A stretch of DNA of 64,000 bases from Neoarius graeffei (lineage: Eukaryota; Chordata; Actinopteri; Siluriformes; Ariidae): positions 17,449,755 through 17,513,754 of the forward strand of contig NC_083596.1 in assembly GCF_027579695.1 (NCBI RefSeq). The letters run 5' to 3'. A program made the position numbers and the translations under genes. The first letter of the stretch is position 1. Every line of letters begins with the position of its first letter. Below are positions 59,677-64,000 of the stretch, in pieces. The notes under the pieces are model-generated. The model was given only the letters and a program-made list of their open reading frames with translations, was not told the origin of the DNA and searched no databases.

Positions 59677-60934
59677 GCGCGTGTGTTTGTTATAAGGTCC
59701 ACAAACTGAAAAAAGAAAAAAATCTGAGTCATTTATGAATAGCCATTCGCAATGATCAAAGTTAAGCATTAAAATCTTGTAACTCATTCTGGTAACTGAT
59801 ATCATGAATTGATGAATTGCAGTATTGTTATTGAGCATTATGAACAGTCTTTGGGCTAACCTACAGTACACTGTGTACAAAGTGCAATATACATGATTTT
59901 TATTACTTTCCTGCATACTGACTGTATGATCAATTTCATAGATTAAACCAGCTAATGTCTCTATTTCTGATTAATCTAAAGTAAATACAATTACCAAATT
60001 GTTCAAAGTCGTGAAGTGATATTTTATTTGCATGATACTATCTGCTGAACTCGGGGCCGAGGGGACATTCCTGACTTTCTGGTTAGGAATTACAAATTAA
60101 GGGGGGTTTCCTTCATTTTTTCCAAGTTGAAGTCCCAGATGTTAGCTTTAGTCAAATGAAGCATTAGTGCATGTATTAATGCATCATTATGAAAACATTA
60201 TTAAGTATAAATATATTGCTTGTTTGTGGAACTTGTAGTAAAGTCATATCTATAAAATGCACTTCATCACTTCCATAGAATATCTCATCTCATCTCATTA
60301 TCTCTAGCCGCTTTATCCTTCTACAGGGTCGCAGGCAAGCTGGAGCCTATCCCAGCTGACTACGGGCAAAAGGCAGGGTACACCCTGGACAAGTCGCCAG
60401 GTCATCGCAGGGTCCATAGAATATCATTCCTGTATTTTATATGACAATAAGAGCTGACTTTTTTTTTTTTACCCTAGATACTAACACAACGGTCAGTGGT
60501 ATCTCCCTGAGTAATCTCATATCCAGTGAGGAAAACATGACCAAGTATTTTCGTTATGAAGGCTCTCTGACCACCCCGAACTGTACTGAGTCAGTGGTAT
60601 GGACAGTGTTTGAAAACCCCATCCCACTGAGCAAAGACCAGGTGAGATGCTTATATTAAAGGTCCTAATACACACTTGTATATTTTTAACGATAATGAGA
60701 TATCAGACTGTATAGTGACTTTAATCTGCTGTGAATGCGTTTCTCACTGCACAGCTTTCAGTATTCTCCTCCTTGAAGTTCCATGATGACAAGAAGATGA
60801 TCAAAACCTTCAGACCCGTGCAGCCACTCAATGACCGTAAAGTGTACCGTTCCAGCAGCACTGTCATCATGCTCAGCTTCACTCTGCTCCTGATGTGTGT
60901 ATGTTCAGCTCTGGGCCTTTTCCAGCACTACTAG
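22352..60934 (+). CDS. ca4: Carbonic anhydrase IV-like, GPI-anchored, complete
   Basis: Eight exons (22352-22412, 45160-45207, 46576-46740, 54520-54665, 55187-55279, 56135-56201, 60478-60641, 60755-60934) join to 924 bases, 307 residues, close to the roughly 312 of mammalian CA4. The family hydrates CO2 to bicarbonate on the outer membrane face. Visible: signal peptide 1-19; Cys24, Cys31, Cys35 in the N-terminal loop; Cys48 and Cys229 for the long disulfide; zinc ligands His117, His119, His142; proton shuttle His90; Glu129 and Thr225 of the gate-keeping pair; Asn-X-Thr sites at 196, 213 and 228; a Ser cluster 281-283 and hydrophobic tail to 307 for GPI attachment. All introns have GT-AG ends. 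The paralogue assignment (ca4a, b or c of fish) cannot be settled here. Introns are loaded with transposons, intron 1 being 22.7 kb. No clear AATAAA within 600 bases of the stop. Confidence 0.95.
22551..22625. repeat. (TCA)n(TTA)n microsatellite in ca4 intron 1
   Basis: TCTTCTTCATCATCATCATC followed by about 15 ATT units. Confidence 0.95.
23090..23158 (+). mobile_element. SINE tail fragment, 5'-truncated
   Basis: GCTGGGATAGGCTCCAGCTT through the (GGAT)n end; only the last 65-70 bases of type A are present. Confidence 0.85.
23159..23737. other. ca4 intron 1, no feature seen
   Basis: Unique-looking sequence between a SINE fragment and the SINE cluster. Confidence 0.5.
23797..25061. mobile_element. 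Non-autonomous DNA transposon with 12-bp TIR and 6-bp TSD
   Basis: Left end CATACATGTCAA, right end its reverse TTGACATGTATG. TSD CAGGAA at 23791-23796 and 25062-25067. Both ends carry repeated subterminal words AAATCCGTAT / ATACGGA (23833-23868 on the left; 24969-25048 on the right). No transposase frame. Length 1265 bases including a SINE of 374. I do not recognise the family; 6-bp duplications are unusual among vertebrate transposons. Confidence 0.8.
23929..24302 (+). mobile_element. SINE, type A, full length, inside the TIR transposon
   Basis: TSD ATATCCCAGTTAC at 23916-23928 and 24303-24315. Head with GGTGGTGTAGTGGTTAGCGC, tail ending (AATG)n. Confidence 0.95.
25412..25786 (+). mobile_element. 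SINE, type A variant, sharing its target duplication with its neighbour
   Basis: Head GGGCGGCATGGTGGTGTAGT, tail ending (GGAT)n. Followed at 25787-25797 by the third copy of GTCCATAACTT. Near 25700-25730 the tail contains a small local duplication of the CAGCTGACTATG/CATAGTCAGCTGGG area. Confidence 0.93.
25800..26224 (-). mobile_element. Tc1/mariner-type transposon 3' fragment
   Basis: The minus strand contains [17 protein letters not shown], a decayed version of the third catalytic block of a transposase, and other short matches. The + strand right edge, GTCCACAAACTTTTGCCCTT then GTAGAGTGTA, is the terminal repeat type of a common fish element. The left part is missing. Confidence 0.6.
26346..26666 (+). 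mobile_element. SINE with DANA-type tail
   Basis: Same tRNA-like head and central block as the others, but after AAGACA the tail differs: GGAAAGGCATCTGCTGTAAA, then ATGCGGAACAGATCCGCTAT and GACCCCTAACGGGAACAGC, as in zebrafish DANA. TSD AAATTCATCTTG at 26334-26345 and 26667-26678. Confidence 0.9.
26679..28120. other. ca4 intron 1, no gene seen
   Basis: Several overlapping short frames on both strands without motifs. At about 27860-27915 and 27995-28030 words like AAAGGTACAT recur, suggesting an old MITE that I cannot bound. Confidence 0.5.
28475..28708 (-). pseudogene. BED zinc-finger piece of a hAT transposase, frameshifted
   Basis: The frame shows [20 protein letters not shown], with the Cys pair of a BED finger. 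The matching His part ([11 protein letters not shown]) is found only in the next frame, just downstream, so a one- or two-base indel separates them. The rest of the transposase is absent. Confidence 0.65.
28750..29127 (+). mobile_element. SINE, type A, full length
   Basis: TSD ATATCTTATGCC at 28738-28749 and 29128-29139. It interrupts the hAT remnant. Confidence 0.95.
29441..29773 (+). mobile_element. SINE with DANA-type tail, older copy
   Basis: Head, central block, then DANA-type tail (GGAAGGGCATCCAGTGTAAA; GACCCCTAACGGGAGCAGC). Flanks GATGCTAATACATT (29427-29440) and GATGTTAATATATT (29774-29787) match at 12 of 14, both differences C/T. Confidence 0.88.
29788..30131. other. ca4 intron 1, no feature seen
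   Basis: Unique-looking sequence up to the TA at 30130-30131 that flanks the next transposon. Confidence 0.5.
31264..35094 (-). pseudogene. L1 ORF2: endonuclease and reverse transcriptase, one nonsense codon
   Basis: Starts [20 protein letters not shown] at 35094. An APE endonuclease domain fills about residues 1-235 (QETHLS, GGDLNC, SDHSPV). The reverse transcriptase core lies at about 460-780 with [23 protein letters not shown] and the catalytic [11 protein letters not shown] Cys-containing C-terminal region follows ([18 protein letters not shown]). The open frame is 1196 codons to a TGA at 31504-31506; the same frame then stays open for about 79 more codons to TAA at 31264-31266. The TGA is therefore probably a mutation, and fits decay of an Arg CGA. 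The domain order and length are those of L1/Tx1-group LINEs. Confidence 0.93.
35682..36566 (-). pseudogene. L1 ORF1: coiled-coil RNA-binding protein, one nonsense codon
   Basis: From 36566: a basic N-terminus ([12 protein letters not shown]), a coiled coil at about residues 65-130 ([20 protein letters not shown]), an RRM-like part ([13 protein letters not shown]), and a C-terminal domain (KIDRAHRAL ... RPVIIKLHN). The open frame ends with TGA at 35817-35819. The same frame continues for another 44 codons with typical ORF1 C-terminal content to a TGA at 35682-35684, so the first stop is a mutation, again compatible with CGA to TGA. ORF1p normally trimerises and binds L1 RNA. Confidence 0.88.
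37482..37581 (+). mobile_element. SINE tail fragment, type A, 5'-truncated
   Basis: CCAGGTGTACCCCACCTTTC to GATAATGAGATGAGAT, the last 100 bases of the SINE. It lies 22 bases after the right TA of the Tc1-like element. No clear TSD. Confidence 0.85.
37688..37813. repeat. Long inverted repeat (foldback)
   Basis: Arms of 44 bases at 37688-37731 and 37770-37813 with three mismatches and a 38-base loop. Arm words: CTTGCTCGGT, TTTACAGGAAAATATCAGAC. Could be a small foldback element or a MITE end pair. Confidence 0.85.
38016..38383 (+). mobile_element. SINE, type A, full length
   Basis: TSD AACTTGGTGACTC at 38003-38015 and 38384-38396. Confidence 0.95.
38614..38985 (-). mobile_element. SINE, type A, minus strand
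   Basis: Tail (CCATCCATCCATTATCTGTA) to head (CACTGCACCACCGTACTGC). More diverged than most copies here. TSD not clear; at best ATAAT on both sides. Confidence 0.85.
39009..39302 (-). mobile_element. SINE, type A, with internal 75-base deletion
   Basis: TSD CATTTGTAAAATAAT at 38994-39008 and 39303-39317. Most of the central block is missing: GAGTCACCAG is joined directly to GAGAACATGC at about 39194. Confidence 0.93.
39318..39832. other. ca4 intron 1, no gene seen
   Basis: Contains (TAA)n at about 39630-39653. The 73-residue minus-strand frame is low-complexity at its N-terminus. Confidence 0.5.
39845..39914 (-). mobile_element. SINE tail, 70-base truncated insertion
   Basis: (CCAT)n followed by AACCACTTATCCTGTGCAGG and the Cys-free tail to GAGCTGGAGCC. 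TSD AGACTGAATAAT at 39833-39844 and 39915-39926 proves it as an independent insertion. Confidence 0.9.
39927..40855. other. ca4 intron 1, no feature seen
   Basis: Unique-looking sequence. A short (AAAC)n run lies near 40108-40130. Confidence 0.5.
40869..41239 (+). mobile_element. SINE, type A, full length
   Basis: TSD AAAAACAGAATAG at 40856-40868 and 41240-41252. Confidence 0.95.
41253..41890. other. ca4 intron 1, no feature seen
   Basis: No recognisable frame. AGCTAGCTTAACA words recur near 41410 and 41460. Confidence 0.5.
41962..42546. repeat. TIR-bearing repeat, copy 1
   Basis: An 18-base perfect inverted repeat, TATCCACATTCACTGGAT, bounds it at 41962-41979 and 42529-42546. The sister copy at 56856-58862 has the same ends. 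Similarity to the sister also extends to the left of the TIR (about 41893-41961), so the real element may be larger. Copy 1 holds about 185 extra bases at about 42211-42391 (TTTGGCAGTTGGCAAACCAA, CTACTGCCACCGACTGGG), a separate inserted fish repeat. Confidence 0.7.
42621..42999 (+). mobile_element. SINE, type A variant with (GGAT)n tail
   Basis: Head lacks a few bases (GTAGTGCACTG), tail expanded to (GGAT)8. Flanks GATACTTGAGA (42608-42618) and GATACTTGAAA (43000-43010). Confidence 0.9.
43011..43415. other. ca4 intron 1, no feature seen
   Basis: AT-rich sequence, no frame of interest. Confidence 0.5.
43416..45024 (-). mobile_element. Tc1-like transposon, third family, copy B
   Basis: TA at 43414-43415 and 45025-45026; termini CAGTGGTGCTTGAAAGTTTG and inverse, as in 15005-16608 but in the opposite orientation. 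Ends 135 bases before ca4 exon 2. Confidence 0.96.
43636..44657 (-). pseudogene. Tc1-family transposase, frameshifted, two catalytic Asp lost
   Basis: From [15 protein letters not shown] at 44657 to the stop at 43636. A one-base loss near 44285-44300 (KKNIAA region) shifts the frame; without it the length would be 1023 bases. A 6-base duplication adds Asn-Val (ANVNVHES). Compared with copy A, the first catalytic Asp is Gly (WTGET) and the second is Val (QQVNNPKH). The Glu in NPIEML remains. It is therefore inactive on three counts. Confidence 0.93.
45160..45207 (+). CDS. ca4: ca4 exon 2: N-terminal Cys loop
   Basis: 48 bases between TTCTCAG and GTAAGA, phase 1 at both ends. Encodes [15 protein letters not shown]. 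The WCY motif is typical of mature CA4 N-termini. Confidence 0.9.
45277..46499. mobile_element. hAT-type MITE in ca4 intron 2
   Basis: Termini CAGAGGTGGACAAAGTAC and, reversed, CAGAGGTGGACAGTAACAAA; subterminal repeats of TACTTAAGT / GTACTTTA. Perfect 8-bp TSD GAAATAAC at 45269-45276 and 46500-46507. No transposase frame. It occupies most of the 1368-base intron and ends 76 bases before exon 3. Confidence 0.93.
46576..46740 (+). CDS. ca4: ca4 exon 3
   Basis: Acceptor CTCTGCAG, donor GTAAGG. Encodes [20 protein letters not shown], with Cys48 and the CA signature, and ends NNGHTG with proton-shuttle His90. Confidence 0.97.
46741..47755. other. ca4 intron 3, first part, no feature seen
   Basis: AT-rich, short frames without motifs. 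Confidence 0.5.
47756..47990 (-). repeat. Type C repeat with (AAG)n tail, no tRNA head
   Basis: (AAG)n then ACTTTATTTGTCACATGTAC and the type C body; ends with TTCATTCACTCCCCCC as in the copy at 5012-5262. On the minus strand the tail is a (CTT)n run. Confidence 0.75.
48060..48365 (+). mobile_element. SINE with an L2-like tail (type D)
   Basis: tRNA-like head and central block to ACATGCAG, then a different tail ending TGTGCAGTGACAATAAAGGC ATTCTATTCTA, the style of L2-clade LINE 3' ends. No clear TSD. Confidence 0.75.
48366..49245. other. ca4 intron 3, no feature seen
   Basis: AT-rich; AATACATAATGTATTAGAAT is locally duplicated near 49035-49065. Confidence 0.5.
49254..50696 (-). mobile_element. 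hAT element (Charlie/ZBED-like), internally deleted
   Basis: Termini CAGGGGTCACCAAACTTTTT and, reversed, CAGGGGTCACCAAACTACGG. 8-bp flanks CCATAACA (49246-49253) and CCATGACA (50697-50704) with one change. The minus strand holds the N-terminal third of a transposase (49900-50374); the catalytic part is deleted. Confidence 0.9.
49900..50374 (-). pseudogene. hAT transposase N-terminus with BED-type zinc finger
   Basis: From 50374: [14 protein letters not shown], then [20 protein letters not shown] and ETRH, a C-x2-C ... H-x-H finger of the ZBED/GTF2IRD2-like hAT group. A TGA at 50183-50185 interrupts, after which the frame continues ([40 protein letters not shown]) to about 49970, where similarity stops. 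This is a transposon relic, not a host ZBED gene, as the hAT ends and TSD surround it. Confidence 0.85.
50860..50919. repeat. (AAAG)n microsatellite
   Basis: About 15 units, adjoining the 3' end of the following minus-strand SINE. Confidence 0.95.
50924..51250 (-). mobile_element. SINE with type C tail, head truncated
   Basis: ACTTTATTCAGCACACACTT, type C body, then the central block in reverse up to CACTGGGTTCGAACC (B box). The rest of the tRNA-like head is missing. Confidence 0.82.
51262..54075 (-). mobile_element. Degenerate non-LTR retrotransposon (APE-RT type)
   Basis: On the minus strand, pieces appear in order: about 53450-53650 an endonuclease part ([20 protein letters not shown]), 52513-52695 a linker ([20 protein letters not shown]), 51937-52131 ([18 protein letters not shown]), 51607-51900 the reverse transcriptase ([37 protein letters not shown]), and about 51345-51360 the catalytic ADDLVL. 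Frames are broken throughout. A SINE interrupts it at 52816-53174. The clade is not assigned. It fills most of the distal part of ca4 intron 3. Confidence 0.85.
52816..53174 (-). mobile_element. SINE with type C tail, full length
   Basis: CCTTTATTTGTCACATGCAC, type C body, central block, B box GGTTCGAACCC and A-box head ending CACCACCGT. Shows that the type C tail belongs to the same tRNA-headed family. It sits inside the degenerate LINE. TSD not clear. Confidence 0.88.
54080..54519. other. ca4 intron 3, last part, no feature seen
   Basis: No motif-bearing frame before the exon 4 acceptor. Confidence 0.5.
54520..54665 (+). CDS. ca4: ca4 exon 4: first two zinc ligands
   Basis: Acceptor TTCTGCAG, donor GAG|GTATGA. 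Contains [20 protein letters not shown] with His117 and His119, then [14 protein letters not shown] with Glu129. Confidence 0.97.
54666..55186. other. ca4 intron 4
   Basis: 521 bases, AT-rich, ending in a (TCTG)n(CT)n run at 55136-55178 that includes the acceptor pyrimidine tract. Confidence 0.7.
55187..55279 (+). CDS. ca4: ca4 exon 5: third zinc ligand
   Basis: [19 protein letters not shown]..., with His142 as third ligand; ends VAVLGFFYE. Phase 0 at both ends, 93 bases. Missing from the short paralogue. Confidence 0.97.
55526..55903 (-). mobile_element. SINE, type A, full length, in ca4 intron 5
   Basis: TSD CCTATTTGTTCA at 55514-55525 and 55904-55915. Confidence 0.95.
56135..56201 (+). 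CDS. ca4: ca4 exon 6
   Basis: 67 bases between TGACAG and GTGAGT. Encodes [22 protein letters not shown], matching the CA segment between the zinc site and the Thr199 loop. Confidence 0.93.
56339..56383. repeat. (TA)n microsatellite in ca4 intron 6
   Basis: About 22 TA units. Confidence 0.95.
56400..56768 (-). mobile_element. SINE with type C tail
   Basis: CACATCTTTATTCAGCACAC, type C body, central block, B box and A-box end CTAACCACTAC. It interrupts the TIR repeat, copy 2, just after GTTGTACAT; ACAT recurs at its other side. Confidence 0.85.
57184..58788 (-). mobile_element. Tc1-like transposon (TTGGGAC family), uninterrupted copy
   Basis: TA at 57182-57183 and 58789-58790; termini CAACCCCGATTCCAAAAAAG and inverse. 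Sister of the L1-split copy at 30132-37459, and it holds that L1's empty target, GCCACAGTCCATTTT, at 57994-58008. Confidence 0.96.
57405..58427 (-). pseudogene. Tc1-family transposase with two nonsense codons
   Basis: 341 codons from [10 protein letters not shown] at 58427 to TAA at 57405, without frameshift. N-terminal helix-turn-helix ([20 protein letters not shown]), second DNA-binding part, then [20 protein letters not shown] and [14 protein letters not shown] at codon 13 (58389-58391) and TGA at 57735-57737 in LPS-R-*-RLFQ, the latter where the sister has Arg. The codon 13 TGA is shared with the sister copy. Confidence 0.93.
58871..60271. other. ca4 intron 6, distal part: repeats, no gene
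   Basis: (GT)n at 59614-59680; GTCAGTGGTCATAATGTTAT just before it resembles a DNA-transposon end (compare 9216). The 119- and 109-residue frames here are low-complexity or lack motifs. Confidence 0.55.
60285..60412 (-). mobile_element. SINE tail, 5'-truncated, 13-bp TSD
   Basis: TSD TCCATAGAATATC at 60272-60284 and 60413-60425. The insert is the last 128 bases of type A, and lies 65 bases before ca4 exon 7. Confidence 0.94.
60478..60641 (+). CDS. ca4: ca4 exon 7: catalytic Thr loop
   Basis: Acceptor TTACCCTAG, donor CAG|GTGAGA. Contains [20 protein letters not shown]: Thr225 (the Thr199 of CA2 numbering), and Cys229 pairing with Cys48. Missing from the short paralogue. Confidence 0.97.
60755..60934 (+). 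CDS. ca4: ca4 exon 8: C-terminus and GPI signal
   Basis: Acceptor [39 protein letters not shown], then SSS and a hydrophobic tail ([20 protein letters not shown]) to TAG at 60932-60934. The Ser cluster is the likely GPI attachment area. Confidence 0.97.
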   Translation, partial: LSVFSSLKFHDDKKMIKTFRPVQPLNDRKVYRSSSTVIMLSFTLLLMCVCSALGLFQHY

Positions 60935-61926
60935 AGGATGAGCCGAGCCCCAGTCTGGCAGCACCACACACAGAACTGAAAAGTTAAACGGATTGACAGC
61001 CACTTCTGTATGTGCATATCACAGTGAACGCACTTTTGTTTTGGCCTCCATCTTGGAGGTGAGACTTCATTTCCACATAGGCGCATGATATGCTGGTGCT
61101 TATCTGGAAAAGAACTGTGTTCATTGCTATCAATAGAAACCCAGCTAAGTCCTTAGGAGAGAGGCAGAAAGGTTACAAATGCCTGGCCTTTATCTGTCTG
61201 AGGTAGAGCCAAACTGGAGCCTCATGCACACACACACACACACACACACACGAGCAGTCAGCATGTGACCATTCGTCTGTCAGCATAGCATAATTATAAT
61301 ATGTATAGGCTAGATTTGTACACACACACGCGCGCACGGCTAAAGAATGATGAACACTTCACCAGGATGTTCTGAGGTTAATGACATTTCTGAACCAAGC
61401 CGCTTCATGAATTACAGGCCACAAGTCAAATCTGATGTTATTCTCCACATACCCTCACTCTGGAAACTGAACATTGGCAGTGACACAGGCCATAAAGGTA
61501 AAACGATTACAGTCACGTACACACAATATAAATAGATAAGTCTGATCATTTAAAGTGCATTGTTGCTGATTTAAAGGCAAAGTTCAGCCAGCATTCTGCC
61601 AAAAAAAACCCAACCCCAAACTATTTCCTTTTCGACTCATGTTCAAAATTCAAAGTATTTCCTAACAAGCTGAAATTATCACAAACATTCAGAGTGGAGT
61701 CATTTTGGAGTGAAAAAAAGCAAGTTGTTTCCTTGGTGTCACGACAGAAGATGGTGTCATTAGCATGTCGTATTTTAACATTTTTATCATGCTGAGCAAC
61801 AGCAATTTCCTTAGGATGAAAGTTCTCAGAAACTGTCGATGCCGACACCCGAGACATTTACTTCCTCATAGACAGTGCACCAGTAAGTACACAGTTCTTA
61901 TAATACTTCTATTCTGTTGGAGCTCG
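60935..61926 (+). other. Probable ca4 3' UTR and downstream flank
   Basis: No AATAAA within 600 bases; AATATAAA near 61527 is the nearest variant. (CA)n at about 61227-61252. No further gene. Confidence 0.4.
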
Positions 61927-61934
61927 ATCAGCTC

Positions 61935-62381
61935 CAGGGGCGCCATGGGGGGGAGTTAGGACAATTCTAAGGGCCCAGTATTGACAGAGGGCCCTCAGAG
62001 GACACTATTAATATTATTACCATGTGTAAGTTAATTTAATAAAAATATTTTAATAATTTTGTCTCTTAAAATGAGCAAAGACAACAATCTTCTGGTTTGG
62101 GTTTCCATTTTCTGCAAAATTATTAGGATAGATCATCTTTATATTTCACCTCTGTCCCTATTCATTACATGGTACAGTCTTGTGTTGGCAGAGCCGGAGC
62201 GTGACAGCACATTAGGTTTGTTGCTTTCCAATCCAGCACTAACGTCAGCTGCACATGGTAGGAGCAGAAATGATGGTGAACACCATCATGAAGAAGTCGG
62301 GTTACCAGAAATGTGTGTGTGTGTGTGTGTGTGCAATATTATATTCTTTCATAGAGCCCAGAATTTCTAGCAGTGCCCCTG
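61935..62381. mobile_element. Small hAT-type MITE
   Basis: Ends CAGGGGCGCCATGG and, reversed, CAGGGGCACTGC. Perfect 8-bp TSD ATCAGCTC at 61927-61934 and 62382-62389. A (TG)n run lies at 62313-62333. No transposase. Confidence 0.85.
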
Positions 62382-62389
62382 ATCAGCTC

Positions 62390-63068
62390 AGTAACATCAG
62401 AACTGAATTAACTGCTAAACCTGAATTAACAGCAAGCCAGTTAGACAACTCAGCAGCTAGCTAATCTAGCTAATGTTAATTTGTCCAACTAGCAAGTTGG
62501 CTGCCTGACTAGCAGGCTAATAATTATGCATATAATAGAACATAGAAAGAATTAATTAATGAAATATTACTAGTATATATCAACTGTCATTTAACAACAC
62601 CAGCCTACACACTAATTCAAACTAGCGAATGTTACCAGCAAACATTTAGAGGTTGATTCAATCCTGACAATTCGTCACTTAAATTTTTACTGAAGCAGCA
62701 TAATCCAAACCTCTCACAGGTTTTCTGTCTCCGGTGTGGCGTACAGTCATTTTGGAGGCTTTTTAAACTCCAAGCTGAAGAGATTCTACTTTTTAGGGGA
62801 TGGATGTATATCATAAGGCACCTTCGCAATTTTGTGTGTGTGTGTTTTTGTTGTCGTTGTTTTTACCAGCGTGAAAATAACTTTAATTGGTATCAAAAAT
62901 GCGCCAGTGTGCTGTTGTTATAGCTACTTCAATGAAAGCAGTTCAACGAAAAATAACCAAAAGTGGTGGAATTTTTACACAAAATATCACAAACTGAGTC
63001 AGCTGGCATGCTGAAATTTTATCATCTTGTAACATATGGAGTGAGCATGGAAAATATAATCGTAATTA
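62390..63068. other. No recognisable feature
   Basis: AT-rich. CTAGCTAA / AGCAAGTTGG words near 62455-62520. Confidence 0.5.
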
Positions 63069-63070
63069 TA

Positions 63071-63575
63071 CAGGGTGTTTCAAAAAAATTTGATATTATT
63101 TGAGATGTAAATATCCCAGAAACTATATAGTCTAGGCAAATGAAACCAAACAGGCTTAATGTTGAGCAATATAAGATTTAGTCCTCAAAATTTGAATGAG
63201 AAATTCAAATGTGGATTCTATGAACGATTTCACAAATGTTCAATATTCGCGCTGCCTGAGACACACAGACAGCCTTCCTCTTTGAACTTTTTGTGCCGTG
63301 TCCAAATCTGCATTGCAGTTGGTGCATTTTTAGAGAATTCTCTCATAAATGCACGCTGCACAGTCTTGTTCGACTGTGTTCGAGCGTACTCTAACACACA
63401 AAACGCCTTTTCTTTTCCAGTCAATGGCATTTCTATAGCTAAAAAGATAAAAACAAAAAACATTAAACATAAAATTTTGATGAGTTTCCACACATGCTGT
63501 TAAAAATTGAGGTCAATTGAATGAGAATTGGCAAAGTTTTTAGATTGTGAAATATAAATTTTTTTGAAACACCCA
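63071..63575 (-). mobile_element. Mariner-like element, mostly deleted
   Basis: GGGTGTTTCAAAAAAATTT at 63073-63091 and its perfect inverse at 63556-63574; TA at 63069-63070 and 63576-63577. The minus strand retains only an N-terminal helix-turn-helix segment (see 63230-63493). Confidence 0.82.
63230..63433 (-). pseudogene. N-terminal HTH domain of a mariner-like transposase
   Basis: KEKAFCVLEYARTQSNKTVQ, RAFMREFSKNAPTAMQIW and KKFKEEGCLC match the pattern of the DUF4817-type helix-turn-helix region that I know mainly from arthropod mariner-like sequences. It is followed by loss of similarity, with no catalytic domain. Confidence 0.7.
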
Positions 63576-63615
63576 TATTCAAAAATGTAGTAAAATATAA
63601 TATAATGATAAACTA

Positions 63616-63689
63616 CAGCACAGGTCAAAAGTTTAGACACACTCAACTACTATGAATGAGTGGGTGTGTCTAAACCTTGGCTGGTACTG
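63616..63689. mobile_element. 74-bp MITE of Tc1 type
   Basis: TA on both sides (63614-63615, 63690-63691). CAGCACAGGTCAAAAGTTTA GACACAC and, reversed, CAGTACCAGCCAAGGTTTAG ACACAC form an imperfect hairpin with almost no interior. Confidence 0.8.
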
Positions 63690-63691
63690 TA

Positions 63692-64000
63692 AATAGCCAC
63701 AATAACTAGGTTTATTATCTTATTGTCTCTCATAGATGGCCTTCATACTTTAGTAACATCAGCATGAGCATTCTTAAAGATTACTTGTAGGAATTGTCTG
63801 ATTCTAGCTCCAATTTTCTGCATATGAATCTGTGAAAATGTCCCCACACGTTTTACATTTTAATCTTGAAGCTGCTTTGCTCCTGATCTCTGAAGCGTCG
63901 TCAGACCTATTAGTACAATACACTTTGCACATCTCATGGTCTCTCTACCAGAGTGAAGTGGCTGATTTATTTGCTTTTTTCACACGACCAGTGTTCATGT
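63692..64000. other. No recognisable feature
   Basis: End of window; no frame or repeat recognised. Confidence 0.5.

Overview
The window looks like teleost fish DNA, and I would guess an otophysan, perhaps a catfish. The reasons are a GPI-anchored carbonic anhydrase gene with vertebrate exon structure and a dense load of fish-type repeats: Tc1-like transposons, a tRNA-headed SINE family whose central block matches zebrafish DANA/Mermaid elements as I remember them, L1-type and other LINEs, hAT elements and long microsatellites. The species call is inference. I see no bacterial features, CRISPR array, rRNA or functional tRNA gene.

The only host genes I can support are two carbonic anhydrase IV-like (CA4) genes in tandem on the + strand. 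The downstream gene (22352-60934) is complete: eight coding exons, 924 coding bases and 307 residues spread over 38.6 kb, with a signal peptide, all three zinc-ligand histidines, the proton-shuttle histidine and a hydrophobic C-terminal GPI signal. The upstream gene (10403-14289) is a shortened paralogue. It keeps counterparts of exons 2, 3, 4 and 8 but lacks exons 5-7, which carry the third zinc ligand and the catalytic threonine region. Its remaining exons still join in one open frame of 197 residues with consensus splice sites, starting at an ATG followed by a hydrophobic stretch. It is either a pseudogene with an open frame or a non-catalytic GPI-anchored CA-like protein.

Layout: 1-10 kb holds a LINE 5' fragment, several Tc1-like relics and dispersed repeats. 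10.4-14.3 kb is the short CA4-like gene, with a Tc1-like element and a nested SINE in its large intron. 14.6-21.7 kb is an intergenic repeat field with a Tc1 copy, a TIR element, SINEs and a GA-rich tract. 22.3-61 kb is the ca4 gene. Its 22.7-kb intron 1 contains a three-layer nest (SINE / new-looking 6-bp-TSD transposon / SINE), a hAT relic, a Tc1-like element split by a nearly full-length L1, and another Tc1 copy. Intron 2 carries a hAT MITE, intron 3 a BED-finger hAT relic and a degenerate LINE, and introns 5-7 more SINEs and Tc1. 61-64 kb holds a small hAT MITE, a mariner-like relic and a 74-bp MITE.

Most open frames in the window are transposase, reverse-transcriptase or SINE shadows. 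Target-site duplications, read directly in the sequence, give precise boundaries for most insertions and a relative order for several nests. All family names come from motif recognition by eye; no database search was possible.
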